The position numbers and the translations under genes were made by a program. Shown in pieces: positions 1-7,503 of a stretch of 64,000 bases of DNA. This DNA is from Anaerolineae bacterium (GTDB taxonomy: Bacteria; Chloroflexota; Anaerolineae; Aggregatilineales; Phototrophicaceae): contig JALHQT010000010.1 in assembly GCA_022841825.1 (NCBI GenBank), positions 1 through 64,000 on the forward strand, given 5' to 3'. Within the stretch, counting starts at the first letter, position 1. The number at the start of each line of letters is the position of its first letter. A model generated the notes under the pieces. That model was given only the letters and a program-made list of their open reading frames with translations, was not told the origin of the DNA and made no database searches.

Positions 1-88
1 ACATCTCGAACCCGGTCGTTAAGCTCGCCAGCGCGGATGGTACTGCCTTGGTAACGAGGTGGGAGAGTACGTCGCTGCCAACGTCCCT
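1..88 (+). rRNA. rrf: 5S ribosomal RNA, 3' part (truncated by window start)
   Basis: The first bases match the conserved 3' two-thirds of bacterial 5S rRNA: a CATCTCGAACCCGGTCGTTAAG-like loop B/helix III region, then a GATGGTACTGC loop E region, then GTGGGAGAGTACGTCGCTGCC at the 3' end. The 5' end lies outside the window. It is followed by an intrinsic terminator at 143-176. The exact 3' end is estimated to within about 5 nt. Confidence 0.85.
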
Positions 89-142
89 GCTTCCTCCTCT
101 GCCCTCGAACGCTTCGCTCCACAATCTCATAACGTGCACGAC

Positions 143-176
143 AAGGCGATACCCATCAGGGTCATCGCCTTTTTGT
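143..176 (+). terminator. Intrinsic terminator after the 5S rRNA
   Basis: AAGGCGAT...ATCGCCTT forms a GC-rich stem with a one-base bulge, followed directly by a T run (CTTTTTGTTG). It lies about 55 nt past the 5S 3' end, the expected position for the rRNA operon terminator. Confidence 0.75.
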
Positions 177-220
177 TGTCCCCCGCCCCTGCGGCAATTC
201 GCGCTACAATCAGCGCATCT

Positions 221-302
221 AGGAGTTACGCAGTTGAGCGTGCGAACAAGGGACTTAAGCCCCTTGTTCAAGCTCGAAATACGATTCAACTGAGCAAGTC
301 CT
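221..302. repeat. MITE-like palindromic element, copy 1
   Basis: An 82-bp element with imperfect terminal inverted repeats (AGGAGTTACGCAGTTGA at the left, TCAACTGAGCAAGTCCT at the right) around an inner palindrome CAAGGGACTTAAGCCCCTTG. A second copy in inverted orientation is at 5602-5682. Both are bordered by TA, as expected for a TA-targeting (IS630/Tc1-like) transposition. It carries no ORF. The mobile origin is inferred. Confidence 0.65.
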
Positions 303-329
303 AACACCATAAGATGAGGAACCCCCACG

Positions 330-1187
330 ATGGGCATGTTTTCCTGGTTGTTCCCCCCGCGCCGCGTCTACCCCGCGCCGAACACCCTGGTGCGTCACCC
401 GGATCTGATCGGCGGGCAGCCAGGCATCCACCCGCAGCGCTTCGTCGCGCTTGAAGGCGGCATCAACTTCCGCGATCTGGGCGGCTACCCGACGCGCGAT
501 GGCAAGATGGTGCGCTGGGGGCGGGTCTATCGTTCCGGATCATTCGCGCGGCTGACAGCGACCGACCTGACGGCAATCGCCCGCCTGGACATCAAACTGA
601 TCTGCGACCTGCGCAGCCCCGAAGAAATCCGCACTGCCCCGGAACTGCTGCCCAACATCGCCCAGGAGCCGCTGTCTGTCGAGGCGGATGATGGCGTGCT
701 GGTACGCATACGCGCCCTGCTCTTCGACCGCCGCAACCTGGGCGCGCTGCTGACGCGGGCATATACCGATGTGATGCTGAAGCGCAACGGCGGCGTGTTC
801 GGGAATATTTTCCGACGACTGGCGGATGAGGACAACCTCCCGCTGCTGATCCGCTGCACGGCGGGCAAAGATCGCACGGGCTTAAGCGCGGCGCTGCTGC
901 TGCTGGCGCTCGGCGTCCCGGAGGAGACCGTGATCGCCGATTACAGCCTGAGCAACCTGTACTTTGCGGATTTCCAGGCATTCGCCCAGTCGGTCATCAA
1001 GCCGCTGGGCATCATCGGCATCACGCTTGAGGATATGCAGCCGCTGCTGATCGCCGATCCGAATACGCTGGCGCAGACGCTGGCACATCTGCGCGGCACC
1101 TATGGCTCCGTCGAGTCGTATCTGCGCGATGTGGCGGGCGTGGACGCAGCGCTGCTGGGACAGGTGCGCGCGAATCTGCTGAGTTAA
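330..1187 (+). CDS. Tyrosine-protein phosphatase (Y_phosphatase3 family)
   Basis: A 285-aa protein with an N-terminal INFRDLGGYPT motif and a P-loop CTAGKDRTG (nucleophile Cys176, phosphate-binding Arg182). Both are hallmarks of bacterial dual-specificity/tyrosine phosphatases of the Y_phosphatase3 type, which hydrolyse phosphotyrosine and in some members phosphoinositides or other phosphoesters. The residue before the catalytic Cys is Arg, whereas the family usually has His (HCxAGKDR). The start has a GAGGA ribosome-binding site 8 nt upstream. There is no signal peptide, so it should be cytoplasmic. It stands alone between the 5S region and the convergent phzF-like gene. The substrate is unknown. 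Confidence 0.85.
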   Translation: MGMFSWLFPPRRVYPAPNTLVRHPDLIGGQPGIHPQRFVALEGGINFRDLGGYPTRDGKMVRWGRVYRSGSFARLTATDLTAIARLDIKLICDLRSPEEIRTAPELLPNIAQEPLSVEADDGVLVRIRALLFDRRNLGALLTRAYTDVMLKRNGGVFGNIFRRLADEDNLPLLIRCTAGKDRTGLSAALLLLALGVPEETVIADYSLSNLYFADFQAFAQSVIKPLGIIGITLEDMQPLLIADPNTLAQTLAHLRGTYGSVESYLRDVAGVDAALLGQVRANLLS

Positions 1188-1210
1188 AGGCGGACACACG
1201 GGTTCTCATA

Positions 1211-1239
1211 CACGGGCGGACACATGGGTCCGCCCCTAC
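1211..1239. repeat. GTAGGG-family palindrome after two convergent genes
   Basis: CGGGCGGACACATGGGTCCGCCCCTAC is a near-perfect palindrome with the GTAGGGG end on the minus strand. It abuts the TAA of the phzF-like gene (1240-1242). A partial unit (GGCGGACACACGGG) precedes it at 1190-1203. It may act as a bidirectional hairpin between the convergent genes. Related tandem units lie at the other end of the same gene (2167-2278). Confidence 0.6.
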
Positions 1240-2124
1240 TTATCCCCACGTCCCCATCGCGACCGGGATGACGCGCCCACCCACCTGCACGCGGATTGAC
1301 TCCCCTTCGCGCGCCGCACGCAGCATCAGGATCGACGGGCGTTTGATCTCGTAGCCCTGCTCGACGCGGATGTCGATCCCCTCGCCGCCAAAGTAGCGAT
1401 GCTCGACCAGATACGCCGCCAGGCAGCCGTTGGCGCTGCCCGTCGCCGGGTCTTCGTCGCTGTCCAACGCGCCTGCGAACAAGCCGCGCGCATTCAGCGT
1501 ATTGCCCGCCTCATACGGTTCGGCGCAGAAAAGCAGGATGCCATGCGCGCCCGTCTCCTGCTGCAAGGCGTACTGCGGATCGAAATGCACGCGCGCCTTC
1601 TTCACGGCTGCGCGCGAGACCAGCGGCGCGATGGCGAACCACGAGCCAGTCGAGACGAGCTGCGCCGGGAAACGCGGATCGAGATCGCTCGCGTCCAGCC
1701 CCAGCGACGCCATGATGCGCTCTGGCGGGATGATATCGCCGAAGGTCGGCGCTTTCTGCGTCATCCACAATTCGCCCGGCATACCGTCTTCATAGCTGAA
1801 TTTGACCGGGATCTGCCCGACCTTCAGATTGAGCACCACTGTATCGACAGGCTGCTGGATCAGATGCTGCTGGATGATGTACGCCGTGCCAAGCGTCGGA
1901 TGTCCGGCAAACGCCATCTCGTAGGCAGGCGTGAAGATGCGCACGTCATAGCCGCCATCGCGCGGTGTATCCCGTAGGATGAAGGTCGTCTCGGAGAACT
2001 TCGTCTCGCGGGCGATCTCCTGCATCTCGGCGTCGCTCAACGCGCCGGTGCGCAGGATAGCGAGCTGGTTGCCCGCGTATTTGCGCTCGGCGAAGACATC
2101 GACCATGTAGTAGGGAATCGGCAT
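1240..2124 (-). CDS. PhzF family isomerase/epimerase
   Basis: A 294-aa protein starting MPIPYYMVDVFAE, followed by the family signature GNQLAIL and the conserved catalytic Glu region KFSETTFI. The second half has the matching DEDPATGSANGCLA motif of the diaminopimelate epimerase-like fold. PhzF proteins isomerise small acids (trans-2,3-dihydro-3-hydroxyanthranilate in phenazine makers). Here no phenazine genes are nearby, so the substrate is unknown. The ORF track extends the start to 2343, but those extra residues are translated palindromic repeats. ATG 2124 has an AAGGAG site 5 nt upstream and matches family N-termini. The gene is bracketed by related palindromes on both sides. Confidence 0.88.
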   Translation of the reverse strand: MPIPYYMVDVFAERKYAGNQLAILRTGALSDAEMQEIARETKFSETTFILRDTPRDGGYDVRIFTPAYEMAFAGHPTLGTAYIIQQHLIQQPVDTVVLNLKVGQIPVKFSYEDGMPGELWMTQKAPTFGDIIPPERIMASLGLDASDLDPRFPAQLVSTGSWFAIAPLVSRAAVKKARVHFDPQYALQQETGAHGILLFCAEPYEAGNTLNARGLFAGALDSDEDPATGSANGCLAAYLVEHRYFGGEGIDIRVEQGYEIKRPSILMLRAAREGESIRVQVGGRVIPVAMGTWG

Positions 2125-2166
2125 AACCACTCCTTGTGTTTGTAGATGTCGACGGGCACGGTGGTT

Positions 2167-2278
2167 GTAGGGGCGGACCCATGTGTCCGCCCGTGTGCAC
2201 ACCCATGTGTCCGCCCGTGTTGGCGAGACAAAATACCCGTGTGTCCGCCCGTGTGCACACCCATGTGTCCGCCCCATG
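2167..2278. repeat. Tandem cluster of GTAGGG-family palindromes
   Basis: Four head-to-tail units share CCCATGTGTCCGCCC or CCCGTGTGTCCGCCC. The first begins GTAGGGGCGGACCCATG and folds on itself. Units are separated by GTGTGCACA-like palindromes and a TTGGCGAGACAAAAT spacer. The rest of the 395-bp gap between phzF and herA (2125-2519) holds ordinary AT-richer upstream sequence for both divergent genes. I see no clear promoter there beyond generic AT-rich boxes. Confidence 0.65.
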
Positions 2279-2519
2279 GGCGTCATGGTGCGCGTGAATG
2301 GCGGTCGGGTCAATATCCACCAGACCAGGAGGCATTGAGACACGGAGGAAAAGTGTTGAACAAAACCCTTCGTGTTCCTGCGTTCCCTCCGCCTCTACGT
2401 GTTTCAAATTTGTGTTTCAAATTACCAACGAAATTGGGTGATTGAACCTATAAAACCTGTGCTACAATAATTCTCCCTAGAACTTTTGTGCGCATCCTGT
2501 GCCAATGGAGCATGCCAGT

Positions 2520-4229
2520 ATGGCGAAGCCAGATCGTTCCGAAGAACTCTATATGTCGCTTGCCAACAACGGCACCCGCTCGCATTTCATGGACGCGGTC
2601 AACCCGCGCCTGGGTGTGGTCGTCGGCGGCTCGCTCAGCAAGGGGCTGATCGTCAAGCTCGACCGGGGGACGACGGTCGAATCGCTGGCGGTCGGGCGCT
2701 ATGTGGTGGTGCGGGGCGAGGACAACCGCTTCTTCTGCATGATCACCGACATCGTCCTCGACAACACCAACCCGGAAATCCAATCCGACCCGCCCGACAT
2801 CAGCGATCCGTTTCTGGCGGCGGTCTACATGGGCACGGCGGCGTATGGCAAGATCCATGTTCAGCCGATGCTCTCGATTGACGACGAGACGAAGTCGCCC
2901 AAGCCCGTCAAGACCATCCCCGGTCATTTCCGCGAGGTATTGAACGCCAGCGTCGAAGACGTGAACGACGTGTTCGGCGCGGAAGACGAGACGCACTTCC
3001 ACGTCGGCGAGCCGCTGGAGCTGACGACGACGCAGATCAACCTCGATCTCAAGCGGCTGGTCGAGCGCTCGGTCGGCGTCTTTGGCAAGAGCGGCACGGG
3101 CAAGAGCTTCCTGACGCGCGTCATCCTGGCGGGCGTCATCAGCAAGCGGCAGGCGGTCAGCCTGATCTTCGACATGCACAACGACTATGGCTGGGAGATC
3201 ACGTCCGAGGGCAAGCAGACGCGCGTGAAAGGGCTGAAGCAGCTCTTCCCCGACGACGTCGTGATCTGCACGCTCGACCCGGAGTCGTCGCGCAAGCGCA
3301 ATGCCAAGGTCGATTTCGAGGTCATGATCGGCTACGACGAGATCGAGCCGGAAGACATCGCCATGCTGCGCGAGACGATGGGCTTGACCGACGCCATGAT
3401 CGACGCGGCGCACACGCTCGCCAAGCACTGGGGCAAGCGCTGGGTCAAGCGGCTGATCGACATCACCGTCGAGGACATCGAGGAGATCACCGCCAGCACG
3501 CCGCTGATGGAGGGCACACTGCTCGGTTTGCAGCGGCGCATTCAGCGCCTGGGGCGTTGGAGCTTCCTGAGCGAGCACGTCAGCGGCGACACGGTGCAGA
3601 CGATTGTGACCATGCTCCACGGCGGGCGCAGCGTGGTGCTGGAGTTCGGGCGCTGGGGCAATTCGCTGGAAGCCTACATGCTGGTCGCCAACTACCTGAC
3701 GCGGCGCATCCACGAGACGTGGGTGCGGAATGTCGAATTCGCGCTCGGCAGCGGGCAGAACATGCCGCCGCAGCTCCTGATCACCATTGAAGAGGCGCAC
3801 AAGTTCCTCGACCCCAAGATCGCCAGCCAGACGATCTTCGGCATCATCGCGCGCGAGCTGCGCAAGTACAACGTGACGCTGCTGATCGTCGATCAGCGAC
3901 CGAGCGGCATCGACGACGAGGTGATGAGCCAGATCGGCACGCGCGTGACGGCGCTGCTGGACAACGAGCGCGACATCAGCGCGGTGCTGACGGGGATCAG
4001 CGCGGCGGGCGGCTTGCGCGAGGTGCTGGCGCGGCTGGATACCAAGCAGCAGGCGATCATCATGGGGCACGCGGTGCCGATGCCCGTCGTCGTCAAGACG
4101 CGCAACTACGACACGGCGTTCTACGAAGCAGTGACGGGTGTAGGGCGGCGCGAACCGGGCGTGCCGGAGACGCTGACCAGCCGCGACACGCGCGATCGCC
4201 TGGGCAGCGGGGGGAAAAGAAGGATGTAG
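2520..4229 (+). CDS. HerA-like ATPase with HAS-barrel
   Basis: A 569-aa protein. An N-terminal HAS-barrel-like beta domain (about 25-150) is followed by a P-loop ATPase of the HerA/FtsK family (DUF87). Walker A is GKSGTGKS (about 189-196), Walker B is LLITIEEAH (Glu424/Glu425), and there is a C-terminal DQRPSGIDDEV sensor-like segment. HerA proteins form hexameric DNA translocases that act with the nuclease NurA in end resection or defence. No nurA is visible beside it. The ORF track uses GTG 2499, but ATG 2520 has a GGAG 9 nt upstream. Downstream is a convergent gene 15 nt away. Family assignment is firm; the role as repair or defence motor is inference. Confidence 0.85.
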   Translation: MAKPDRSEELYMSLANNGTRSHFMDAVNPRLGVVVGGSLSKGLIVKLDRGTTVESLAVGRYVVVRGEDNRFFCMITDIVLDNTNPEIQSDPPDISDPFLAAVYMGTAAYGKIHVQPMLSIDDETKSPKPVKTIPGHFREVLNASVEDVNDVFGAEDETHFHVGEPLELTTTQINLDLKRLVERSVGVFGKSGTGKSFLTRVILAGVISKRQAVSLIFDMHNDYGWEITSEGKQTRVKGLKQLFPDDVVICTLDPESSRKRNAKVDFEVMIGYDEIEPEDIAMLRETMGLTDAMIDAAHTLAKHWGKRWVKRLIDITVEDIEEITASTPLMEGTLLGLQRRIQRLGRWSFLSEHVSGDTVQTIVTMLHGGRSVVLEFGRWGNSLEAYMLVANYLTRRIHETWVRNVEFALGSGQNMPPQLLITIEEAHKFLDPKIASQTIFGIIARELRKYNVTLLIVDQRPSGIDDEVMSQIGTRVTALLDNERDISAVLTGISAAGGLREVLARLDTKQQAIIMGHAVPMPVVVKTRNYDTAFYEAVTGVGRREPGVPETLTSRDTRDRLGSGGKRRM

Positions 4230-4244
4230 AACGTTACAAGAAGT

Positions 4245-5252
4245 CTAGGCTGTGGAGCCTTCCGGATCTTGGAAGCCCAATGGCTCCACACAGTCAAAGC
4301 CTACGCCTCGCTTGAAGCCCATACGCGTGATGAAGTTAGACATTGAATCAGAAGGATCTATCAGATCGAAATTCAGCTTCTGAAATTCGATGCGCGGCAT
4401 CAACACTGACAAGATAGGGCAGGACTCCATGTGACCTGTTGCGGGATTGAGTTTCTCACCTCTCGCCGTTACGACAATCGTCTCTACGGGCAATAGCGCG
4501 AAAATCTCTCTACCAACCCGTAGAACGCAGGAACACACGTAATCCTGATAAAGCTCAAAAAACCTCGTTTTTGTAATCTCCTTAGTCGATACCTTTCCGC
4601 TCTTCAAGAGTGTTTTGGTTTCTTTTGGAATAACGTGTTCTCCATTTACATCCATCCTGACTTCAACCCTCGAGCTATTGCGAACCGCGATTTTTATAGA
4701 AGAGCCAATCTGATCAATCTCAGAGAACGGATTTAGCTCGCGAATGACATCAAGATATGCCGCCTTGTCTCCATTTAGAACTTTGCTCGCTAGGTCTTGT
4801 TGTTCTTCCCATTCTTGTTTTGCTTCGAGAAACGCCTCAACCTCCTTTTCAAACCTCTTTTGATCTGCCTGACGCGCTTCCCGTATAGCATTAACCAAGT
4901 TATCTCGTTTAGCTTCAACACGCCTAAGAACTTTGTCTTGGAGGGATGGTTCATAAGCCTCCAGTGCCTGCAAAGCCAAGCTCTCACTGCGCTTTGTCTG
5001 AGATGGCATCGTTGGAGGTTCAGCGGACTTCACAGAAACCCAATTGATGAGACTGCTACATTCCTTATGGACTGATGTTAATAGTTCCATGTAAGTCTCA
5101 TGTAGCTCCACTTCGAGCGATGCTTCCTCCTGCTCTAACAACTTCAATTCTTGCTTGAGTTGCTTCTTGAGTTCGTTATGGCGTCGCAGCTCCTGTCGCT
5201 CGCTGTGACGTTGCGCCGCCGCAATTGCTCTAAATGCTCCTCGCCATCCCAT
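4245..5252 (-). CDS. Uncharacterised coiled-coil protein
   Basis: A 335-aa soluble protein I cannot name. Residues about 15-60 are a strongly charged coiled coil (RRHNELKKQLKQELKLLEQEE), a second charged helical stretch lies around 125-165, and the C-terminal half is a compact alpha/beta region with two adjacent cysteines (YVCSCVLRV). It has no signal peptide or membrane segment. Base composition is clearly AT-richer than both neighbours, which suggests recent acquisition. The start ATG 5252 has only a weak GAGAG site. It converges with the HerA-like gene, leaving a 15-bp gap. Function unknown. Confidence 0.75.
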   Translation of the reverse strand: MGWRGAFRAIAAAQRHSERQELRRHNELKKQLKQELKLLEQEEASLEVELHETYMELLTSVHKECSSLINWVSVKSAEPPTMPSQTKRSESLALQALEAYEPSLQDKVLRRVEAKRDNLVNAIREARQADQKRFEKEVEAFLEAKQEWEEQQDLASKVLNGDKAAYLDVIRELNPFSEIDQIGSSIKIAVRNSSRVEVRMDVNGEHVIPKETKTLLKSGKVSTKEITKTRFFELYQDYVCSCVLRVGREIFALLPVETIVVTARGEKLNPATGHMESCPILSVLMPRIEFQKLNFDLIDPSDSMSNFITRMGFKRGVGFDCVEPLGFQDPEGSTA

Positions 5253-5335
5253 ATTTGACTCTCACAAAACCCATTGGACTAATGATATGTTTTGAGCGAT
5301 CTCTAGCGTACCACAGATGACCTATTGGCACCTAG

Positions 5336-5543
5336 TTCTTGCAGCTCCGCCGGGGGCTGAAAGCCGCCCGGCTACAATGTTCCGGCGGGAAGCGGGTTGA
5401 AACCCGCTCTGACCCGCCGGGAAAATCATCATACGCCGCCTGTCGTGGACTCCAGCGGCGGGTCAGAGCCATCTTCAGGTGGCTTCCCGCCGCAACTTGT
5501 AGCCAGGGGTTTTCAACCCCTGGTGGCGGAATTCACACCTACT
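5336..5543. repeat. Cluster of stem-loop repeats
   Basis: Consecutive hairpins: GCCGGGGGCTGAAAGCCGCCCGGC-like; CCGGCGGG...GCGGGTTGAAACCCGC...CCCGCCGG (nested); GGCGGG..GAGCCA...TGGCT.CCCGCC; and CCAGGGGTTTTCAACCCCTGG. Each has a purine/pyrimidine core around (G)GGTTNAACC. Together with the MITE copy they fill the 439-bp gap 5253-5691. No ORF in this gap is credible, because the listed small ORFs read through the hairpins. Confidence 0.6.
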
Positions 5544-5601
5544 CCTCGTCCGCTGCTTCCTCGTCGCAGCAGCGGTAGTCCTTGTGCTGCTCCACAGGAA
5601 T

Positions 5602-5682
5602 AGGACTTGCGCAGTTGAACCGAATTTCGTGCTTGAACAAGGGGCTTAAGCCCCTTGTCCGCTCGCTCAACTGCGTAACTCC
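5602..5682. repeat. MITE-like palindromic element, copy 2 (inverted)
   Basis: AGGACTTGCGCAGTTGA ... CAAGGGGCTTAAGCCCCTTG ... TCAACTGCGTAACTCCT is the reverse complement of the 221-302 element with only a few differences, and is TA-flanked. It ends 9 bp from the stop codon of the DUF4832 gene, so it may also act as that gene's 3' hairpin. Confidence 0.65.
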
Positions 5683-5691
5683 TATATGAAG

Positions 5692-7170
5692 TTACCCCCC
5701 CACAAAGACCATCTCACCCGTATACGGCGCAGATGTGCCCGCCGCCGTCACATCGACCAGGATGCTCAGGCGGTTGAAGCCCGTCGCCGCCTCCCACATG
5801 CCGCTGTTGGCAAGGCGGATGGCGTATTCCGGGCGGGCGTAGAGCGCGGGCTGCGGGTCGGGCAGATTGAGCAGCGCCTCGTAACGCCCGGCGGGCATCG
5901 TCGCAGGCATCCCCGCCTGGGCGCTGATGCGGATCGTGCCGCTTTCCGGCAGCCAGCGGCGCGGGTCAAACTGCGTCTGGAGCGCAAGGCGGTAGAGCGC
6001 GCCGTTCGCCGTCGCGCGCAGGATGATCTCCAGCCCGCGTGGGTTGTAGGGGCTGGCGAAACCCTCGTTGACGAGCGAGAGCGCGATGTCGAACGCGCCG
6101 CCCGCTGCCGCCGTCTCGCTGAGTGCCGCGCCCGTCAGCCGGAAGCGATAGCCCAGCCGATCCGCGATCTGGTCGAAGCAGCCGCCCGACCGCCAGCCGT
6201 TCAGCACGTTTTCCTCATAATCGATGTTGAGCGTGCTGAAGCGCATACGCGCCAGCTCCGCCAGCGCATTCGTGCAGCCGATATACGGCTGGGCATCCTG
6301 CGCAGCGTTGCAAGTCTCGCCACCCTGCGGCAGGAAGCGATTGTCGAGATTGAGGTAGGTCTTGAGCGCCTCGCGCGCTGCCGGCTCTTCGGGATAGGTG
6401 CCCCAATCGGTGTTCGACGCCAGGAAGCAGTCGTTGTGCGCGCCCATCCGCGCCTGCGCCGACCCGCCGAACGCCTGTGCCTCGCTCAGCGGTTGGTCGC
6501 CATAGAACGCCTGCTTGTACGGCGTATAGCGCATGGCGATCATGCGTTCCGGCGGCAGCGCTTGCAGCAGGCGCTCGACGATGGCGCGCGAGCTGTCGTT
6601 GATGCCTTCGGGAAAATTGACCAGGTTGTTGGTCGAGCTGTGCCATTCGCCCCACGCGCCGACGAAGCCGATCTCCATGAAGGCGATCACGTCGGCATAC
6701 TCGCGCAGGATCGGCTCCAACTGCGCGATGTGCGCCAGCACGCGGTCGCGCGGCGCATCCGGGTCCTGGTAGGGATAGCTGCCGCCCTGCGGGAAGTTGT
6801 AGGCGAAGCGCGGGATGACCTTCATCCCGGCGTCGCGGACGTTGGCGAACTGCGCTCGAATGTACGTCAGCGTGTCGGCGTCGATGGGCGACGCGCGGAA
6901 CTCGTCGATCAGCAGATACCAGCGCAGCATCGAAATGCCCTGCGTGCGCAGGTTACGCAGCGTCGTCACGCTTTGCGGCGAGCGCTCGGTGCCTAGCCAC
7001 ATCGGGGCATCCTGGTCGTAAAAGCCGCGTTCCGGGTTGGCGAAGCCGCTGTCGAGCGCCTGCGCTGCGTAATTCATAGCGATCATCCGCCTGGGCGCAG
7101 CACCGACAGGCGCGGCGATCAGCAGGAGCAGCAGCCCGATCCAGAGCGAACGACGTAAGAGATGCAGCAT
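5692..7170 (-). CDS. Secreted DUF4874/DUF4832 protein
   Basis: A 492-aa protein. MLHLLRRSLWIGLLLLLIAAPVGA is a clear signal peptide, so the mature protein is exported. The NPERGFYDQ motif marks the DUF4874 domain (about 40-215), which resembles the barrel of glycoside hydrolases. A DUF4832 domain follows (about 230-440, with FMEIGFVGAWGEWH and a C-terminal beta region). Family members are extracellular and often near carbohydrate-active genes, but no activity is established. The track start (7374) is too long; ATG 7170 has a GGAGG site 8 nt upstream and opens directly with the signal peptide. Its first 42 bases and its leader are duplicated at 9224-9356. Confidence 0.85.
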   Translation of the reverse strand: MLHLLRRSLWIGLLLLLIAAPVGAAPRRMIAMNYAAQALDSGFANPERGFYDQDAPMWLGTERSPQSVTTLRNLRTQGISMLRWYLLIDEFRASPIDADTLTYIRAQFANVRDAGMKVIPRFAYNFPQGGSYPYQDPDAPRDRVLAHIAQLEPILREYADVIAFMEIGFVGAWGEWHSSTNNLVNFPEGINDSSRAIVERLLQALPPERMIAMRYTPYKQAFYGDQPLSEAQAFGGSAQARMGAHNDCFLASNTDWGTYPEEPAAREALKTYLNLDNRFLPQGGETCNAAQDAQPYIGCTNALAELARMRFSTLNIDYEENVLNGWRSGGCFDQIADRLGYRFRLTGAALSETAAAGGAFDIALSLVNEGFASPYNPRGLEIILRATANGALYRLALQTQFDPRRWLPESGTIRISAQAGMPATMPAGRYEALLNLPDPQPALYARPEYAIRLANSGMWEAATGFNRLSILVDVTAAGTSAPYTGEMVFVGG

Positions 7171-7261
7171 CGAGAAAGCCTCCGTCCAACCTTCGTTGAT
7201 CCAGAGGATAGCGAGAATAGCCGCACGATGTATGACGACCATCGTCCCAGTGGTGACGATT
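7129..7261. repeat. 133-bp direct repeat, copy A
   Basis: 7129-7261 matches 9224-9356 at about 128 of 133 positions with no gaps. Copy A covers the first 14 codons, ribosome-binding site and leader of the DUF4832 gene. The 333-bp gap 7171-7503 holds this leader, then about 240 bp with no recognisable gene ahead of the TPR gene. Confidence 0.85.
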
Positions 7262-7503
7262 CCGTCGAAAGCAGTCGATGTCTGTCCAAGAAATCTCTGC
7301 TCGCTGGACGAGGCGCGCAGCGCGGCAATCAACGGTTCGATAACAGGAAGGTGCTTCGCAAAGCAGGTAGGCAACGAACTGTCGGATTTGGAACATCGGG
7401 CGATTTGAGCAGGTCAACCGCGCCATACATGCGAAGAAAGGTTTGGCGCTAGACAGGCTATAATCTAGCCTAATCATCCAACAGGTTGCAGAGCAAAGTG
7501 GTC

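Noticed and set aside
2167-2278. Possible CRISPR array
   Set aside because: Units are contiguous palindromes of 20-30 bp with no regular unique spacers and no cas genes.
2448-4070. 540-aa minus-strand ORF antisense to the HerA-like gene
   Set aside because: Low-complexity His/Arg/Asp-rich shadow of a GC-rich gene; no family motifs; the plus-strand gene has Walker motifs.
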